30,373 bases of DNA from Desulfobacteraceae bacterium (GTDB taxonomy: Bacteria; Desulfobacterota; DSM-4660; Desulfatiglandales; Desulfatiglandaceae): the NCBI GenBank assembly GCA_011048855.1, contig DSCZ01000007.1, positions 1 through 30,373 of the forward strand, in the 5' to 3' direction. The notes under the pieces are model-generated. The model was given only the letters and a program-made list of their open reading frames with translations, was not told the DNA's origin and ran no database searches. This document shows, in pieces, positions 21,683 through 30,236 of this stretch. Position 1 is the first letter of the stretch; each line of letters starts with the position of its first letter. Position numbers and translations under genes: made by a program.

Positions 21683-22891
21683 ATGCGCAAGGGACTATCT
21701 TTAGCAGTCGTGTTTGCGGTTGCCGTCGGGTTGACGTTTCTGGCGGCGCCGGTTCCGGGAAAGGCGGCGGAAATAAGGGTGGGCGCGGTAATCAACCTGA
21801 CCGGCCCAGCTTCGACATGGGGACAGTTCCATGCCAAGGGCCACCAGGATTATTTCCGTTATGTCAACGAAGTCAAAGGCGGCATTGCAGGAAACCAGAT
21901 CAGGCTCACCATAGCCGACCACGCCTACAAGGTTCCCGAAGCCGTAAAAAAGGTTAAAGAATGGTGCACAAGCGGCGACATGGATATGATCGCGACATGG
22001 GACGCAGGCTCGGGTATCATGGTAAAACCCATCATCCAGCAATACAAGATCCCCAATATAAATTATTCGACCTATCAAGGTATCCTGAATGATCCGATCG
22101 AATATGCGTATCTTCCCTTTGGAAGTTATGTTATGGACTGTCATGCAGTGCTGGAATACATTAAAACGATCCACAAAGGGGCCGAACCGCCCAAGGTCGG
22201 TCTCCTGACCTACAACAACGCATATGGAAAATCCATTCACGACCCCAGCAAGCAATTCGCCGCTGATAACGATATAGACATCGTTGCCGTCGAAGAATTC
22301 CCTCCGAAAGCGCTGGATCTGAACACCGAAATCCTTCGCCTTAAAAGAAGCGGTGCACAATACGTGTTCGTTCAAATGCTTCCCTCGGCGATCATCATGG
22401 CACTCCAGGCCGCCGACCGCGGCGATTACGATGTCCCGTTTTTCGGAACATGGACAAGCACGGACCCTGATTTTTTCAAGCGGGGAAAGGGGTTGATCCG
22501 GGATCGTATGTTCATGCAGTTTCCCGGATGTCTTCCCGATGATGACACTCCAGGGATGAAACTTCTCGAAGAAATGTGGAAAAAATACGGCACCGTTACT
22601 AAATTCGATACAGCCTACTGGGAGGGAGTGGTGATTGCCTCCATTATGGAACGCTGCTTCCAGCGTGCCCACGAAAAATTCGGCAAGATTGACAGCGAAA
22701 CGATCAATCAAGCACTTGAAACCTTCCGCAACGAAAGTTTCGGCGGGCTTATGCCCGACGTTACATTCACTCCGGAAAACCACGAGGCCAGCTTTACAGC
22801 CCGCATAGTTAAAATCAACGAAGATCAAACATTCACTCCTCTCACCACCTTCTGGGAACCCGGAAAGGAAAAGGTTCGTATACTGCGATGA
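21683..22891 (+). CDS. livK: ABC transporter periplasmic binding protein, branched-chain amino acid (HAAT) type
   Basis: A 402-aa exported receptor. The signal peptide MRKGLSLAVVFAVAVGLTFLAAPVPGKAA is cut near residue 29. The mature protein begins EIRVGAVINLTGPASTWGQ and has the type I periplasmic-binding fold (GIAGNQIRLTIADHAYKVPEAV, VGLLTYNNAYGKSIHD, LRLKRSGAQYVFVQMLPS). The HAAT family also binds amides, aromatic acids and other carboxylates. With an acyl-CoA ligase in the operon, a carboxylic acid ligand is more likely than an amino acid. AAGGAGGAGG precedes the ATG. The stop overlaps the livG start by 4 nt. Confidence 0.93.
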   Translation: MRKGLSLAVVFAVAVGLTFLAAPVPGKAAEIRVGAVINLTGPASTWGQFHAKGHQDYFRYVNEVKGGIAGNQIRLTIADHAYKVPEAVKKVKEWCTSGDMDMIATWDAGSGIMVKPIIQQYKIPNINYSTYQGILNDPIEYAYLPFGSYVMDCHAVLEYIKTIHKGAEPPKVGLLTYNNAYGKSIHDPSKQFAADNDIDIVAVEEFPPKALDLNTEILRLKRSGAQYVFVQMLPSAIIMALQAADRGDYDVPFFGTWTSTDPDFFKRGKGLIRDRMFMQFPGCLPDDDTPGMKLLEEMWKKYGTVTKFDTAYWEGVVIASIMERCFQRAHEKFGKIDSETINQALETFRNESFGGLMPDVTFTPENHEASFTARIVKINEDQTFTPLTTFWEPGKEKVRILR

Positions 22892-23718
22892 AGGCTTTCA
22901 GAGCAGAACCCAGCGTCTATGCCTCGGTTCCGCACCAGAGGCACAGTGCGGAACTCGAGGTCAGGGGACTGACTTTGATGTTCGGCGGCATCACCGCCTT
23001 GAGCAAAATCGACCTGGAGGTCCATACAGGCGAACTCATGGCGGTGATCGGCCCGAACGGCGCGGGGAAAACCAGCCTGCTCAACTGCGTGACGGGCTAT
23101 TACCGGCCGCAGGAAGGCCAGATACTTTTCAACGACCAGGAAGTCACCCATCTGCCGCCTCATCGATTGACCGACATCGGAATCGGCAGGACCTTTCAGA
23201 ACATCGAACTTTTCCCGGGGATGACGGTGCTGTCCAACATGATGCTGGCGAGACACATTCACTGCCGGTACAATGTCGGAAAAGCATCCCTGTTTACCGG
23301 AAAAGTCAAAAACGAAGAGGTGAAGCACAGGGCTGTTCTTGAAGAATTAATAGACTTTCTGGAAATGCAACCCATCAGAAATAAATTCGTCGGTTCGCTG
23401 CCGTATGGTATGCGGAAACGTGTCGAACTTGGCAGGGCGCTGGCGCTGGAGCCCAAGCTTCTGATCCTGGATGAACCTTTCGCCGGGATGACCCTGGAAG
23501 AAAAGGAGGACATGGTTCGATTTCTTTTGGAACTCAACGAAGGATGGCATCAGACGATGGTCCTGGTGGAACACGATATGTCCATCGTCATGAGTATATC
23601 ACACAGAGTTGCGGTGATCGATTTCGGAGTCAAAATAGCCGAAGGTTCGCCGGATTTCGTGCAGAATCATCCACAGGTGATCAAGGCATATCTCGGCGAC
23701 GCCTCCACGATAGACTGA
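22888..23718 (+). CDS. livG: ABC transporter ATP-binding protein, LivG type
   Basis: A 276-aa cytoplasmic ATPase. Walker A is GPNGAGKT (55-62), and Walker B plus catalytic Glu is LLILDEPFAGM. The signature is the LivG-type variant LPYGMRKRVELGRAL instead of LSGGQ. The switch His lies in VLVEHDMSIVM, and the end LGD is LivG-like. The first 22 residues precede the normal LivG start and are of unknown role, but the ATG overlaps the livK stop (ATGA), which supports it. It pairs with LivF to drive LivHM. Confidence 0.94.
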   Translation: MKAFRAEPSVYASVPHQRHSAELEVRGLTLMFGGITALSKIDLEVHTGELMAVIGPNGAGKTSLLNCVTGYYRPQEGQILFNDQEVTHLPPHRLTDIGIGRTFQNIELFPGMTVLSNMMLARHIHCRYNVGKASLFTGKVKNEEVKHRAVLEELIDFLEMQPIRNKFVGSLPYGMRKRVELGRALALEPKLLILDEPFAGMTLEEKEDMVRFLLELNEGWHQTMVLVEHDMSIVMSISHRVAVIDFGVKIAEGSPDFVQNHPQVIKAYLGDASTID

Positions 23719-23723
23719 ACACC

Positions 23724-23748
23724 CGGAAACCGGTAATCCCCGGTTCCG
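23724..23748 (+). promoter_or_regulatory. Intercistronic hairpin between livG and the acyl-CoA ligase gene
   Basis: CGGAAACCGG (23724-23733) pairs with CCGGTTCCG (23740-23748), leaving one bulged A and a 6-nt loop. With no U-tract, it may tune the ratio of transporter to ligase. The ligase start downstream has no strong Shine-Dalgarno. Confidence 0.4.
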
Positions 23749-23776
23749 TAAAACAGCCGATGCAGCCGGATAAAAA

Positions 23777-25708
23777 ATGGAACGAATAGACGAAAAATCG
23801 TTGGCCTCGATGGGTGAGCTCACGCTACCGCAGCTTCTTGTGCAACAGGCCGAAAAGCTCGGTGCATCCCATACCGCTATCAGGCAGAAAGCCTTCGGCA
23901 TATGGGAGGCCCAATCCTGGGAAGACTACCTGCAGTATGTCAAGCATGTCTCACTCGGCCTCGTGTCCCTGGGAATAGAGAGAAACGAGCATGTGGGCTT
24001 GATCGTCGACAACGGCCCTGAATGGCTCTTTGCGGAACTGGGGGCACAGGCGCTCGGCACGGTGACGGTCAACCTGTTCACGTCTTCGGTGGCCAAAGAG
24101 CTGGTTTTCGGCCTCAACCGGATAAAGGCGGTATACGTGTTCGCCCAGGACCAGGAACAGGTGGACAAATTAATTGCCCACAAGGACGAGCTTGAGCACG
24201 TGAGGCTTGTCATTTACATCGATCCCACCGGTATGCGAACCTACAGGGACGATCCATGGTTGATAAGTTTCGCCCAGTTGCTTGAACTTGGCGAAGAACT
24301 GGAAAAAGAAGAACCGGAAATATTTTTTGATCACGTAGTCAAAGGCACGCCGCAGGACGTGGCGTTGATGCTGATGACCTCAGGCACAACCGGGCTTCCA
24401 AAAATGGTCATGCTGACTCATCGCAATTTCACCGCGATGGCGCAGCAATGGCTGGAAACTGCGCCGATAGGAATAGGTGACAACTGGATTTCGATAACTC
24501 CACCTGCATGGATCGTCGACCAGATGTGGGGAGTGGGGGTAACCCTCGCAGGGGGACTCACCATGAACTTCCCTGAAACCTTTGAAACAGCGATGGAAGA
24601 TTTCAGGGACGTCGGACCCACCGTCATCATAAACGCCTCACGATTCTGGGAGGACCTGGCAAGCAAAATTCGAGTCAAGATGAACGACGCAGGGTGGGTC
24701 AAGCGCCGGTTGTTCGCATCGGCTCAGCGCATAGGCCTCCAGGTCGTGGACCTGGAATCGGAGAAAAAACCGATACCGCCCTCATTGAAAATGTTGAAAG
24801 CCCTTACAATGCGTATCGTCTCCCGCCCGTTGATGGACCGCGTTGGTTGCCTCGAACTGCGGGCCGCCTTCACCGGAGGGCACCCGATAAGCCCGGATGT
24901 CATACGATTTTTCAGGGCGAACGGCCTGAATTTGAAGCAATGCTACGGGTTGACCGAGACATGCGGTATTTTTCAAGTTCAGCCGGACGACGAGGTGAAA
25001 CCGGAAACGGTCGGCGTCGCACTGCCCGGCACCCAGGTGAAAATCACAGAGGATCAAGAGGTGCTGGTTTCAAGCGAATCAATTTTCGCCGGCTATTTCG
25101 AAAACCCCGAAGCAACCGCAGCAGCCTTGAAAGACGGATGGTTTCACACGGGGGATGCCGGGTATTTCGATGAAGACGGCCATCTATTGATCATCGGCCG
25201 CAAGGAAGACATTATGCGGACTCGCGAGGGAGAAGCATTCTCCCCGGATTTCATAGAAACGCGTCTTAAATTCAGCCCTTATATCAAAGAAGCGGTGATA
25301 TGGGGGGAAGGACAGCCCTTTCTCACCGCGTTTATCAACATAGACTTCGGTAATGTCGGCAACTGGGCCGAGGACCATAAAATCCCGTATACCACATACA
25401 CCGATCTATCTCAGCAACCGGCGGTTGAAGAGTTGATCCGCGGCGAAGTCGGCCAGGTGAACAAGCAGCTGCCGCCTCCGATGCAGCTTGCCAGGATCAT
25501 CCTCTTATACAAGCTCCTTGATGCGGACGACGAAGAATTGACACGAACCGGAAAGGTACGCAGAAAATTTGTTTTCACCCAGTATCAACAGTTGATCGAC
25601 GCGATGTATGAGGGAAAAAATGAGCTGGCCGTCACCGGAGACGTGCGGTACAGGGACGGACACGTGGGAACGATAGAAACGACCGTGCGGATACTGGACA
25701 TACAGTAA
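23777..25708 (+). CDS. AMP-forming acyl-CoA ligase (long-chain / FadD15-like) within the ABC cluster
   Basis: A 643-aa ANL-superfamily enzyme that turns a carboxylic acid into its CoA thioester with ATP. The phosphate loop TSGTTGLPK is at 201-209, followed by QCYGLTETCG, HTGDAGYFDEDGHLLIIGRKED (adenosine and hinge motifs) and RTGKVRRKF with the catalytic C-terminal lysine. Its length and inserts resemble the long-chain/bubblegum (ACSBG/FadD15) branch. The gene lies between livG and livH in the same direction, so uptake and activation are co-expressed, as in clusters for aromatic or other carboxylic acids. The weak ribosome binding site (GGAT) suggests low translation. The substrate chain length cannot be decided from sequence. 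Confidence 0.93.
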   Translation: MERIDEKSLASMGELTLPQLLVQQAEKLGASHTAIRQKAFGIWEAQSWEDYLQYVKHVSLGLVSLGIERNEHVGLIVDNGPEWLFAELGAQALGTVTVNLFTSSVAKELVFGLNRIKAVYVFAQDQEQVDKLIAHKDELEHVRLVIYIDPTGMRTYRDDPWLISFAQLLELGEELEKEEPEIFFDHVVKGTPQDVALMLMTSGTTGLPKMVMLTHRNFTAMAQQWLETAPIGIGDNWISITPPAWIVDQMWGVGVTLAGGLTMNFPETFETAMEDFRDVGPTVIINASRFWEDLASKIRVKMNDAGWVKRRLFASAQRIGLQVVDLESEKKPIPPSLKMLKALTMRIVSRPLMDRVGCLELRAAFTGGHPISPDVIRFFRANGLNLKQCYGLTETCGIFQVQPDDEVKPETVGVALPGTQVKITEDQEVLVSSESIFAGYFENPEATAAALKDGWFHTGDAGYFDEDGHLLIIGRKEDIMRTREGEAFSPDFIETRLKFSPYIKEAVIWGEGQPFLTAFINIDFGNVGNWAEDHKIPYTTYTDLSQQPAVEELIRGEVGQVNKQLPPPMQLARIILLYKLLDADDEELTRTGKVRRKFVFTQYQQLIDAMYEGKNELAVTGDVRYRDGHVGTIETTVRILDIQ

Positions 25709-25723
25709 TAAAAGGGGGTTTAT

Positions 25724-26602
25724 ATGGAATTCTTCCTTCACCTGCTTGTAAACGGACTCTCCCTGGGTTTTCTTTATGCTCTTTCCGCACTCGGCTTTGT
25801 CATGATCTTCAAGTCCAGCAGTGTTCTGAACCTGGCTCACGGCGAACTGTTGGCAATCGGCGCCTTTTTGTTCCTGGTGCTTTCCGCCTGGGCCGAACTG
25901 CCCATTATTCTGGCATTTGTACTGACGCTTGTAGGCACCTTCCTGCTCGGTTTCGTTGTTGAACGCTTTTTCCTGAGGCCGTTGATCGGCGAAAACCTGA
26001 TCGAGGTGATCATGTTGACCCTCGGGCTCGGGATCATGTTCAAGGGGCTGTTGCTTTTTATATTCGGCGGGGACATCCACAATTACCCCTCCTTTCTCCC
26101 CCCTGCGCTGTCCATTGACCTGGGAATGGTCAGGGTTCCGTCGGTATACGTCGCAACGTTTATCATAGGAATTCTCTTTTTGATCATTTTCGGACTCTTC
26201 TTCAAACATTCCTCCCAGGGCATCTACATGCGCTCAGTGGCCGACAACCAGCCGGCCGCACTGTCCCTGGGGGTACACGTCCGTAGAGTGTTTGCGCTGT
26301 CCTGGGCCATCGCGTTCATCGTAGCCGCAATCAGCGGTATCGTCCTCGGCATCATAAACGGGATCAACGTACATGAGCTGAGTGCAATAGGCTTGAAGGT
26401 TTTCCCGGTAGTCATCCTCGGGGGTCTCGACAGCATCGGTGGAGCGATACTGGGAGGGGTGATCATAGGATTGCTGGAGACATTCACGGGTGGCTATATC
26501 TCAACCTCTCTCAGGGAAGTGATCCCTTATATCGTGCTCGTATTCATTCTTATGGTGAGACCCTACGGCCTGTTCGGGCTTGTCGAAATAGAACGGGTAT
26601 AA
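25724..26602 (+). CDS. livH: Branched-chain-type ABC permease, LivH
   Basis: A 292-aa polytopic membrane protein of LivH type: NGLSLGFLYALSALGFVMIFKSSSVLNLAHGELLAIGAF near the N-terminus (the LAHGE motif is diagnostic), RSVADNQPAALSLGVHVRRVFALSWAIAF in the cytoplasmic loop that meets the ATPases, and VILGGLDSIGGAILGGVIIGLLE at the end. About eight membrane segments. AAAGGGGG precedes the ATG, 15 nt after the ligase stop. Confidence 0.96.
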   Translation: MEFFLHLLVNGLSLGFLYALSALGFVMIFKSSSVLNLAHGELLAIGAFLFLVLSAWAELPIILAFVLTLVGTFLLGFVVERFFLRPLIGENLIEVIMLTLGLGIMFKGLLLFIFGGDIHNYPSFLPPALSIDLGMVRVPSVYVATFIIGILFLIIFGLFFKHSSQGIYMRSVADNQPAALSLGVHVRRVFALSWAIAFIVAAISGIVLGIINGINVHELSAIGLKVFPVVILGGLDSIGGAILGGVIIGLLETFTGGYISTSLREVIPYIVLVFILMVRPYGLFGLVEIERV

Positions 26603-26648
26603 GAACGCCGATCCCGGCACCAACGAAACTCGAAAGGTTGACGTCGCC

Positions 26649-27719
26649 ATGCGCACACTCAGATTTCATCCATGCGGGAATTTCAAGGAATCGTACCGCA
26701 GTGAACTAACCATATATGAAACGGATTTCGGCAGGATGTGGACCCTGGTCGGACTGTTCTTGATATTCGCCGTTGTCCCGTTCACAGCCAAATCCTATGC
26801 ACTCTACGTACTGAATATCATAGGTATTTACAGCATAGCTGCTGTAGGGCTCAATCTGTTGATCGGCTACACCGGGCAGATCTCCCTCGGTCATGGTGCG
26901 TTTTTCGGTGTGGGAGCGTATGCGGCGGCGATCCTGGCAACCAGGGCCGGCCTTCCATTCATCGTCACGGTCCCGGCGGCAGGCCTGCTGACCGCACTTG
27001 TAGGCATTGTCTTCGGTCTGCCTTCGGCCCGGCTCAAACATTTATACCTGCTTATCGCGACCCTTGCCGGTCAGTTTATCATAGAATACGTAATGGTTCA
27101 GTGGGACAGCCTCACAGGGGGTGCGGAAGGCATCGTACTTCCAGCCGCCTCCCTCTTCGGCATAGACCTCGGTACCGACAAAAAATTCTTTTACGTAGTG
27201 TTCGTATCATTCGTTGCAATGACCTGGTTCGCGGTCAATATCGTCCGAACCCGCTATGGAAGGGCGTTCATCGCAGTCAGAGACAACGACCTGGCCGCCG
27301 AGGGGATGGGGATACCCATATTCAGATACAAACTCCTCGCTTTCGCAATCAGCTCATTCTACGCCGGCTTCGCCGGGGCCTTATTCGCCTACTACATGAT
27401 GGCAATTACCCCGGAACCATTCAACCTCTGGCTTTCGATAGAATATATCGCAATGATCATCATCGGGGGGCTGGGCAGCATTCCCGGTTCGGTGTTCGGC
27501 GCGGTTTTCATCGTCCTGCTCAACGAAACACTGACTCATATCACTGATATACTCATGAACCTGGGCACTTCGGTCGGCGCCGCAATAACGATCGCTCCTC
27601 TCAAAGAGTTCGTTTTCGGCCTGGCTATCGTGGTATTCATTATATTCGAACCGAAGGGCCTCGCCGAAGTCTGGCGGATCGTGCGGTCAAGCTTCAGGCT
27701 CTGGCCTTTTTCCTATTAA
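26649..27719 (+). CDS. livM: Branched-chain-type ABC permease, LivM
   Basis: A 356-aa membrane protein with LivM motifs: IYSIAAVGLNLLIGYTGQISLGHGAFFGVGAYAAA, the coupling loop RTRYGRAFIAVRDNDLAAEGMGI, and IIGGLGSIPGSVFGAVFI. The roughly 30-residue N-terminal extension before the first helix is hydrophilic. It forms the channel with LivH. The ribosome binding site (AAAGG) is about 11 nt from the ATG, somewhat far. Confidence 0.96.
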   Translation: MRTLRFHPCGNFKESYRSELTIYETDFGRMWTLVGLFLIFAVVPFTAKSYALYVLNIIGIYSIAAVGLNLLIGYTGQISLGHGAFFGVGAYAAAILATRAGLPFIVTVPAAGLLTALVGIVFGLPSARLKHLYLLIATLAGQFIIEYVMVQWDSLTGGAEGIVLPAASLFGIDLGTDKKFFYVVFVSFVAMTWFAVNIVRTRYGRAFIAVRDNDLAAEGMGIPIFRYKLLAFAISSFYAGFAGALFAYYMMAITPEPFNLWLSIEYIAMIIIGGLGSIPGSVFGAVFIVLLNETLTHITDILMNLGTSVGAAITIAPLKEFVFGLAIVVFIIFEPKGLAEVWRIVRSSFRLWPFSY

Positions 27720-27720
27720 A

Positions 27721-27760
27721 GCGGTCCACCGCAGCCTTTCCCCGGGGATGCAAACCCGGG
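27721..27760 (+). promoter_or_regulatory. Small hairpins between livM and livF
   Basis: GCGG-TCCA-CCGC (27721-27732) is directly after the livM stop, and CCCGGG-GATGCAAA-CCCGGG follows at 27741-27760. They lie in the 64-nt gap before livF and may stabilise the mRNA. Confidence 0.35.
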
Positions 27761-27783
27761 CGGAACAATGAAGGAACTGAACT

Positions 27784-28587
27784 ATGGAAGCGGATATACG
27801 GCTGTTGATCAACAATATAAGCGTGGTTTACGCAGACGTTATTCAGGTGTTGAAAGGCGTGTCTTTGACCGTTCCAAAGGGACAAATCGTCTCCCTTCTC
27901 GGGAGCAACGGGGCGGGTAAAACCACCACGCTTAAAGCCATATCCGGACTTTTGAAGCCGGAAAACGGAAAAGTCACCGAAGGAAGCATCGAATACGACG
28001 GAGCACCGATTCAAAATTCGTCGCCCGAAGAAATCACGAGGAAAGGGATAATCCAGGTGCTGGAGGGGCGACAGCAATTCAAATATCTCACCGTTGAAGA
28101 AAATCTGCGAGTAGGCACAGCCACCCGCTGGGGAAAACCATACAAGCAGGATCTGGAAATGGTCTACAGTTATTTTCCAGCCCTGCTTGCCCGCCGCAAA
28201 TCCCTGTCCGGATACTGCAGCGGAGGTGAACTGCAGATGATGGTCATAGGGAGGGCATTGATGGCGCACCCTTCCCTTCTTCTGCTGGACGAGCCTTCAC
28301 TTGGGCTGGCCCCGCTGCTGGTGAAAGAAATCTTCCAGATAATTAAACGCATTAACAACGAGCAGGGAACCACGCTCGTTGTCGTGGAGCAAAATGCCAA
28401 TATAGCCCTTCAAATCGCCCATTACGGATATGTGATGGAAAACGGAAAAATCGTCCTTGAAAGCGAGGCGGAGGACCTGAGGAACAACCCTGATGTGAAA
28501 GAATTTTACCTGGGCACTGCAAGCTCCGGTGCGCTTAAATCCTACAAAGACGTGAAATCGTACAAACGGCGTAAACGTTGGCTCTGA
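27784..28587 (+). CDS. livF: ABC transporter ATP-binding protein, LivF type
   Basis: A 267-aa ATPase. Walker A is GSNGAGKT (40-47), the signature is YCSGGELQ (144-151), and Walker B is LLLLDEP (165-171), with VVEQNA for the switch region. VLEGRQQFKYLTVEENL is a typical LivF Q-loop stretch. The C-terminus has an extra basic tail (about 20 residues, rich in K, R and S). AAGGA lies before the ATG. It is the last gene of the operon, ending 24 nt from the convergent hdrB with no clear terminator. Confidence 0.95.
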   Translation: MEADIRLLINNISVVYADVIQVLKGVSLTVPKGQIVSLLGSNGAGKTTTLKAISGLLKPENGKVTEGSIEYDGAPIQNSSPEEITRKGIIQVLEGRQQFKYLTVEENLRVGTATRWGKPYKQDLEMVYSYFPALLARRKSLSGYCSGGELQMMVIGRALMAHPSLLLLDEPSLGLAPLLVKEIFQIIKRINNEQGTTLVVVEQNANIALQIAHYGYVMENGKIVLESEAEDLRNNPDVKEFYLGTASSGALKSYKDVKSYKRRKRWL

Positions 28588-28611
28588 ATACGCACCCGTA
28601 ATTTCAACGAA

Positions 28612-29505
28612 TTAAAACCATTGACTCAATACGTCTTTCGTTTTTACGACATTTAGATTTAATCCCAGTTCCTTACGTTCGAACCCCATGGCAACTCCGA
28701 GAAGCTGTGTGAGATAAAGCACCGGGATGTCCCGGTCCAGGCCCAGGCCGGCAAGAATGCTTTTCTGATTTCCATCGTACATTACTGCACAAAACGGGCA
28801 GACCAGGCAGATCACGTCGGCCCCCATCTCGGAAACCGAACGAAGCTTGCGGCCTGCGACGGCCAGAGCCGCAGATTCATCCACCGGAAGCACAGGTCCC
28901 CCGCAGCACAGTTTTTTCCCTTCATAATCGACACAGGAAGCACCGGTAAGCCCGACGATCCTTTCGATCGTCGACGGATCCTCGACATTTTCGAAGTCCT
29001 CGTGCAATTCCGAAGGTTTAAAGTAATGACAGCCATAGTGCACCGCCACCTTCAAACCTTCAAGCCTTTTCGTACACGCATCAACGATCGCCCCGGGACC
29101 TGTTTCCTCCAGAAGGATCCGGGCGAAATGCCGTACCTTGACCCCGCCCCGGTACCGGAGCCCCACCCTGGCAAGGGATTCGTTCACCAGAGCAAGGGTT
29201 TCGGGATGTTCGTAGAAACGATGTGAAGCCTCCATCAGCTGCGCCCCGCAAGAACTGCACAAAACACACAGATCCGTGCCGGCCTGTTCAGCCAAAGCGA
29301 GATTGAAGGCGGCGAGTACATCGGAAGCATTCCTGTCGCTTGAGCGCACCGGGAACCCGCAACACATGAATCCATCCAGGTCCTCGAGGGTTATGTTCAA
29401 TTTTTCGGCTGTCCTTCGGGCGGACATCTCGTAATTTCTGCCGCGGGCAGGGATGGTGCAGCCTAAAAACAACGAGTATTTAGATCGAGAGGTTTTGTCG
29501 TTCAT
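28612..29505 (-). CDS. hdrB: Heterodisulfide reductase subunit B-like protein (HdrB)
   Basis: A 297-aa protein with two CCG domains. The first has C16, C48-C49 and C83/C86 (LGCTIP, MCCGFP, CSSC); the second has YGCHYFKP, LCCGGP and CLVCPFC. These bind the non-cubane [4Fe-4S] clusters known from HdrB of methanogens. The start at 29505 has GAGGGG, and its ATG overlaps the hdrC stop by 4 nt; the longer frame upstream is not family-like. In sulfate reducers and syntrophs, HdrABC modules move electrons between ferredoxin, flavins and thiol/disulfide or menaquinone partners. The actual electron acceptor is unknown. Confidence 0.93.
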   Translation of the reverse strand: MNDKTSRSKYSLFLGCTIPARGRNYEMSARRTAEKLNITLEDLDGFMCCGFPVRSSDRNASDVLAAFNLALAEQAGTDLCVLCSSCGAQLMEASHRFYEHPETLALVNESLARVGLRYRGGVKVRHFARILLEETGPGAIVDACTKRLEGLKVAVHYGCHYFKPSELHEDFENVEDPSTIERIVGLTGASCVDYEGKKLCCGGPVLPVDESAALAVAGRKLRSVSEMGADVICLVCPFCAVMYDGNQKSILAGLGLDRDIPVLYLTQLLGVAMGFERKELGLNLNVVKTKDVLSQWF

Positions 29506-30026
29506 GGATTTCCCCTCTTCCGTGCCTCTGGGACCGGCCCACTTGATTCCTGGTCCTGCGGGAAAAGTGCAGTGGAGGCCTCGCACGAAACGGGCAGCTC
29601 GGGAAGACCGGCTTTCAAACGTTTCTTGTTGTCGAATTCATCAATGGGATAAATCCTCCCCCCGCCCTTCACAACGGTATCCCGCTGAAGTCGAACCCCC
29701 GGCGGAGCATGGCCCTCTGCATACGCAAGATTCTTCAGAAGCGTCATAAAATCGGTTATAGGGACCTTTTGCGGGCAACGCTCCTGGCAGGCGTAACAAC
29801 CGGTGCACAACCAGATTTCGCCGCTCTCGAGCACGGCGGCCTTGAACCCATAGGCGGCCTTCCGCACTATCTTAACCGGATCGAACGAAGGTTTCACAAG
29901 CGTGACCGGACAGCTGACGGTACAGGTACGGCATGTGAAGCAGGCCCATATAAGCGCCGTTTCCGGCCTTTCGGCCAAAGTGGAAATAAACTCCGAATCC
30001 GATCCTGTAAAATCCATTGGTTCCAT
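29502..30026 (-). CDS. hdrC: Heterodisulfide reductase subunit C-like iron-sulfur protein (HdrC)
   Basis: A 174-aa soluble protein with two [4Fe-4S] motifs, CFTCRTCTVSCP (about 29-40) and CTGCYACQERCPQ (about 74-86), the HdrC layout. KPSFDPVKIVRKAAYG between them is also typical. There is no membrane domain, so it is a cytoplasmic wire between HdrA and HdrB. GGGGGAG lies before the ATG. A sigma-70-like promoter lies about 40 nt upstream, and hdrA is divergent. Confidence 0.93.
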   Translation of the reverse strand: MEPMDFTGSDSEFISTLAERPETALIWACFTCRTCTVSCPVTLVKPSFDPVKIVRKAAYGFKAAVLESGEIWLCTGCYACQERCPQKVPITDFMTLLKNLAYAEGHAPPGVRLQRDTVVKGGGRIYPIDEFDNKKRLKAGLPELPVSCEASTALFPQDQESSGPVPEARKRGNP

Positions 30027-30067
30027 ACGGCTCTCCCCCGATCAAAAAAACCTTTATCAACCGCTAC

Positions 30068-30096
30068 ATAATAACTATAATATAGCCGCGATGCAA
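30068..30096 (-). promoter_or_regulatory. Sigma-70-type promoter of hdrCB
   Basis: On the minus strand TTGCAT (30096-30091), 17 nt, TATTAT (30073-30068). Start near 30061, leader about 35 nt. Confidence 0.5.
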
Positions 30097-30097
30097 T

Positions 30098-30136
30098 CGA
30101 TATCTTTTTTCATCATGCCCCGGGATGAAAATATCG
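30098..30136. promoter_or_regulatory. Interrupted inverted repeat between hdrC and hdrA
   Basis: TTTTCATC (30107-30114) and GATGAAAA (30124-30131) form a perfect 8-bp stem, flanked by CGATA (30098-30102) and TATCG (30132-30136) with a 4-nt asymmetry. It adjoins the -35 side of the hdrCB promoter and precedes hdrA. It could be an operator for joint control of both arms. Confidence 0.45.
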
Positions 30137-30236
30137 TATCAACCAACCCGGGCGACATTGTCGGCGCAGATGGAGAAGATCTTCTGGCGTTGAGCCTTAA
30201 GCTTTGAGCTTTCTTTAATAACAAAGGAGATAAATT

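Noticed and set aside
21701..22828. 375-aa open frame on the minus strand
   Set aside because: It is antisense to the livK-type binding protein, which has a signal peptide and family motifs; the antisense translation resembles no protein.
26738..27547. 269-aa open frame in the plus strand over livM
   Set aside because: It is the same-strand alternate frame of livM, rich in Arg, His and Cys; livM itself is intact and motif-rich.
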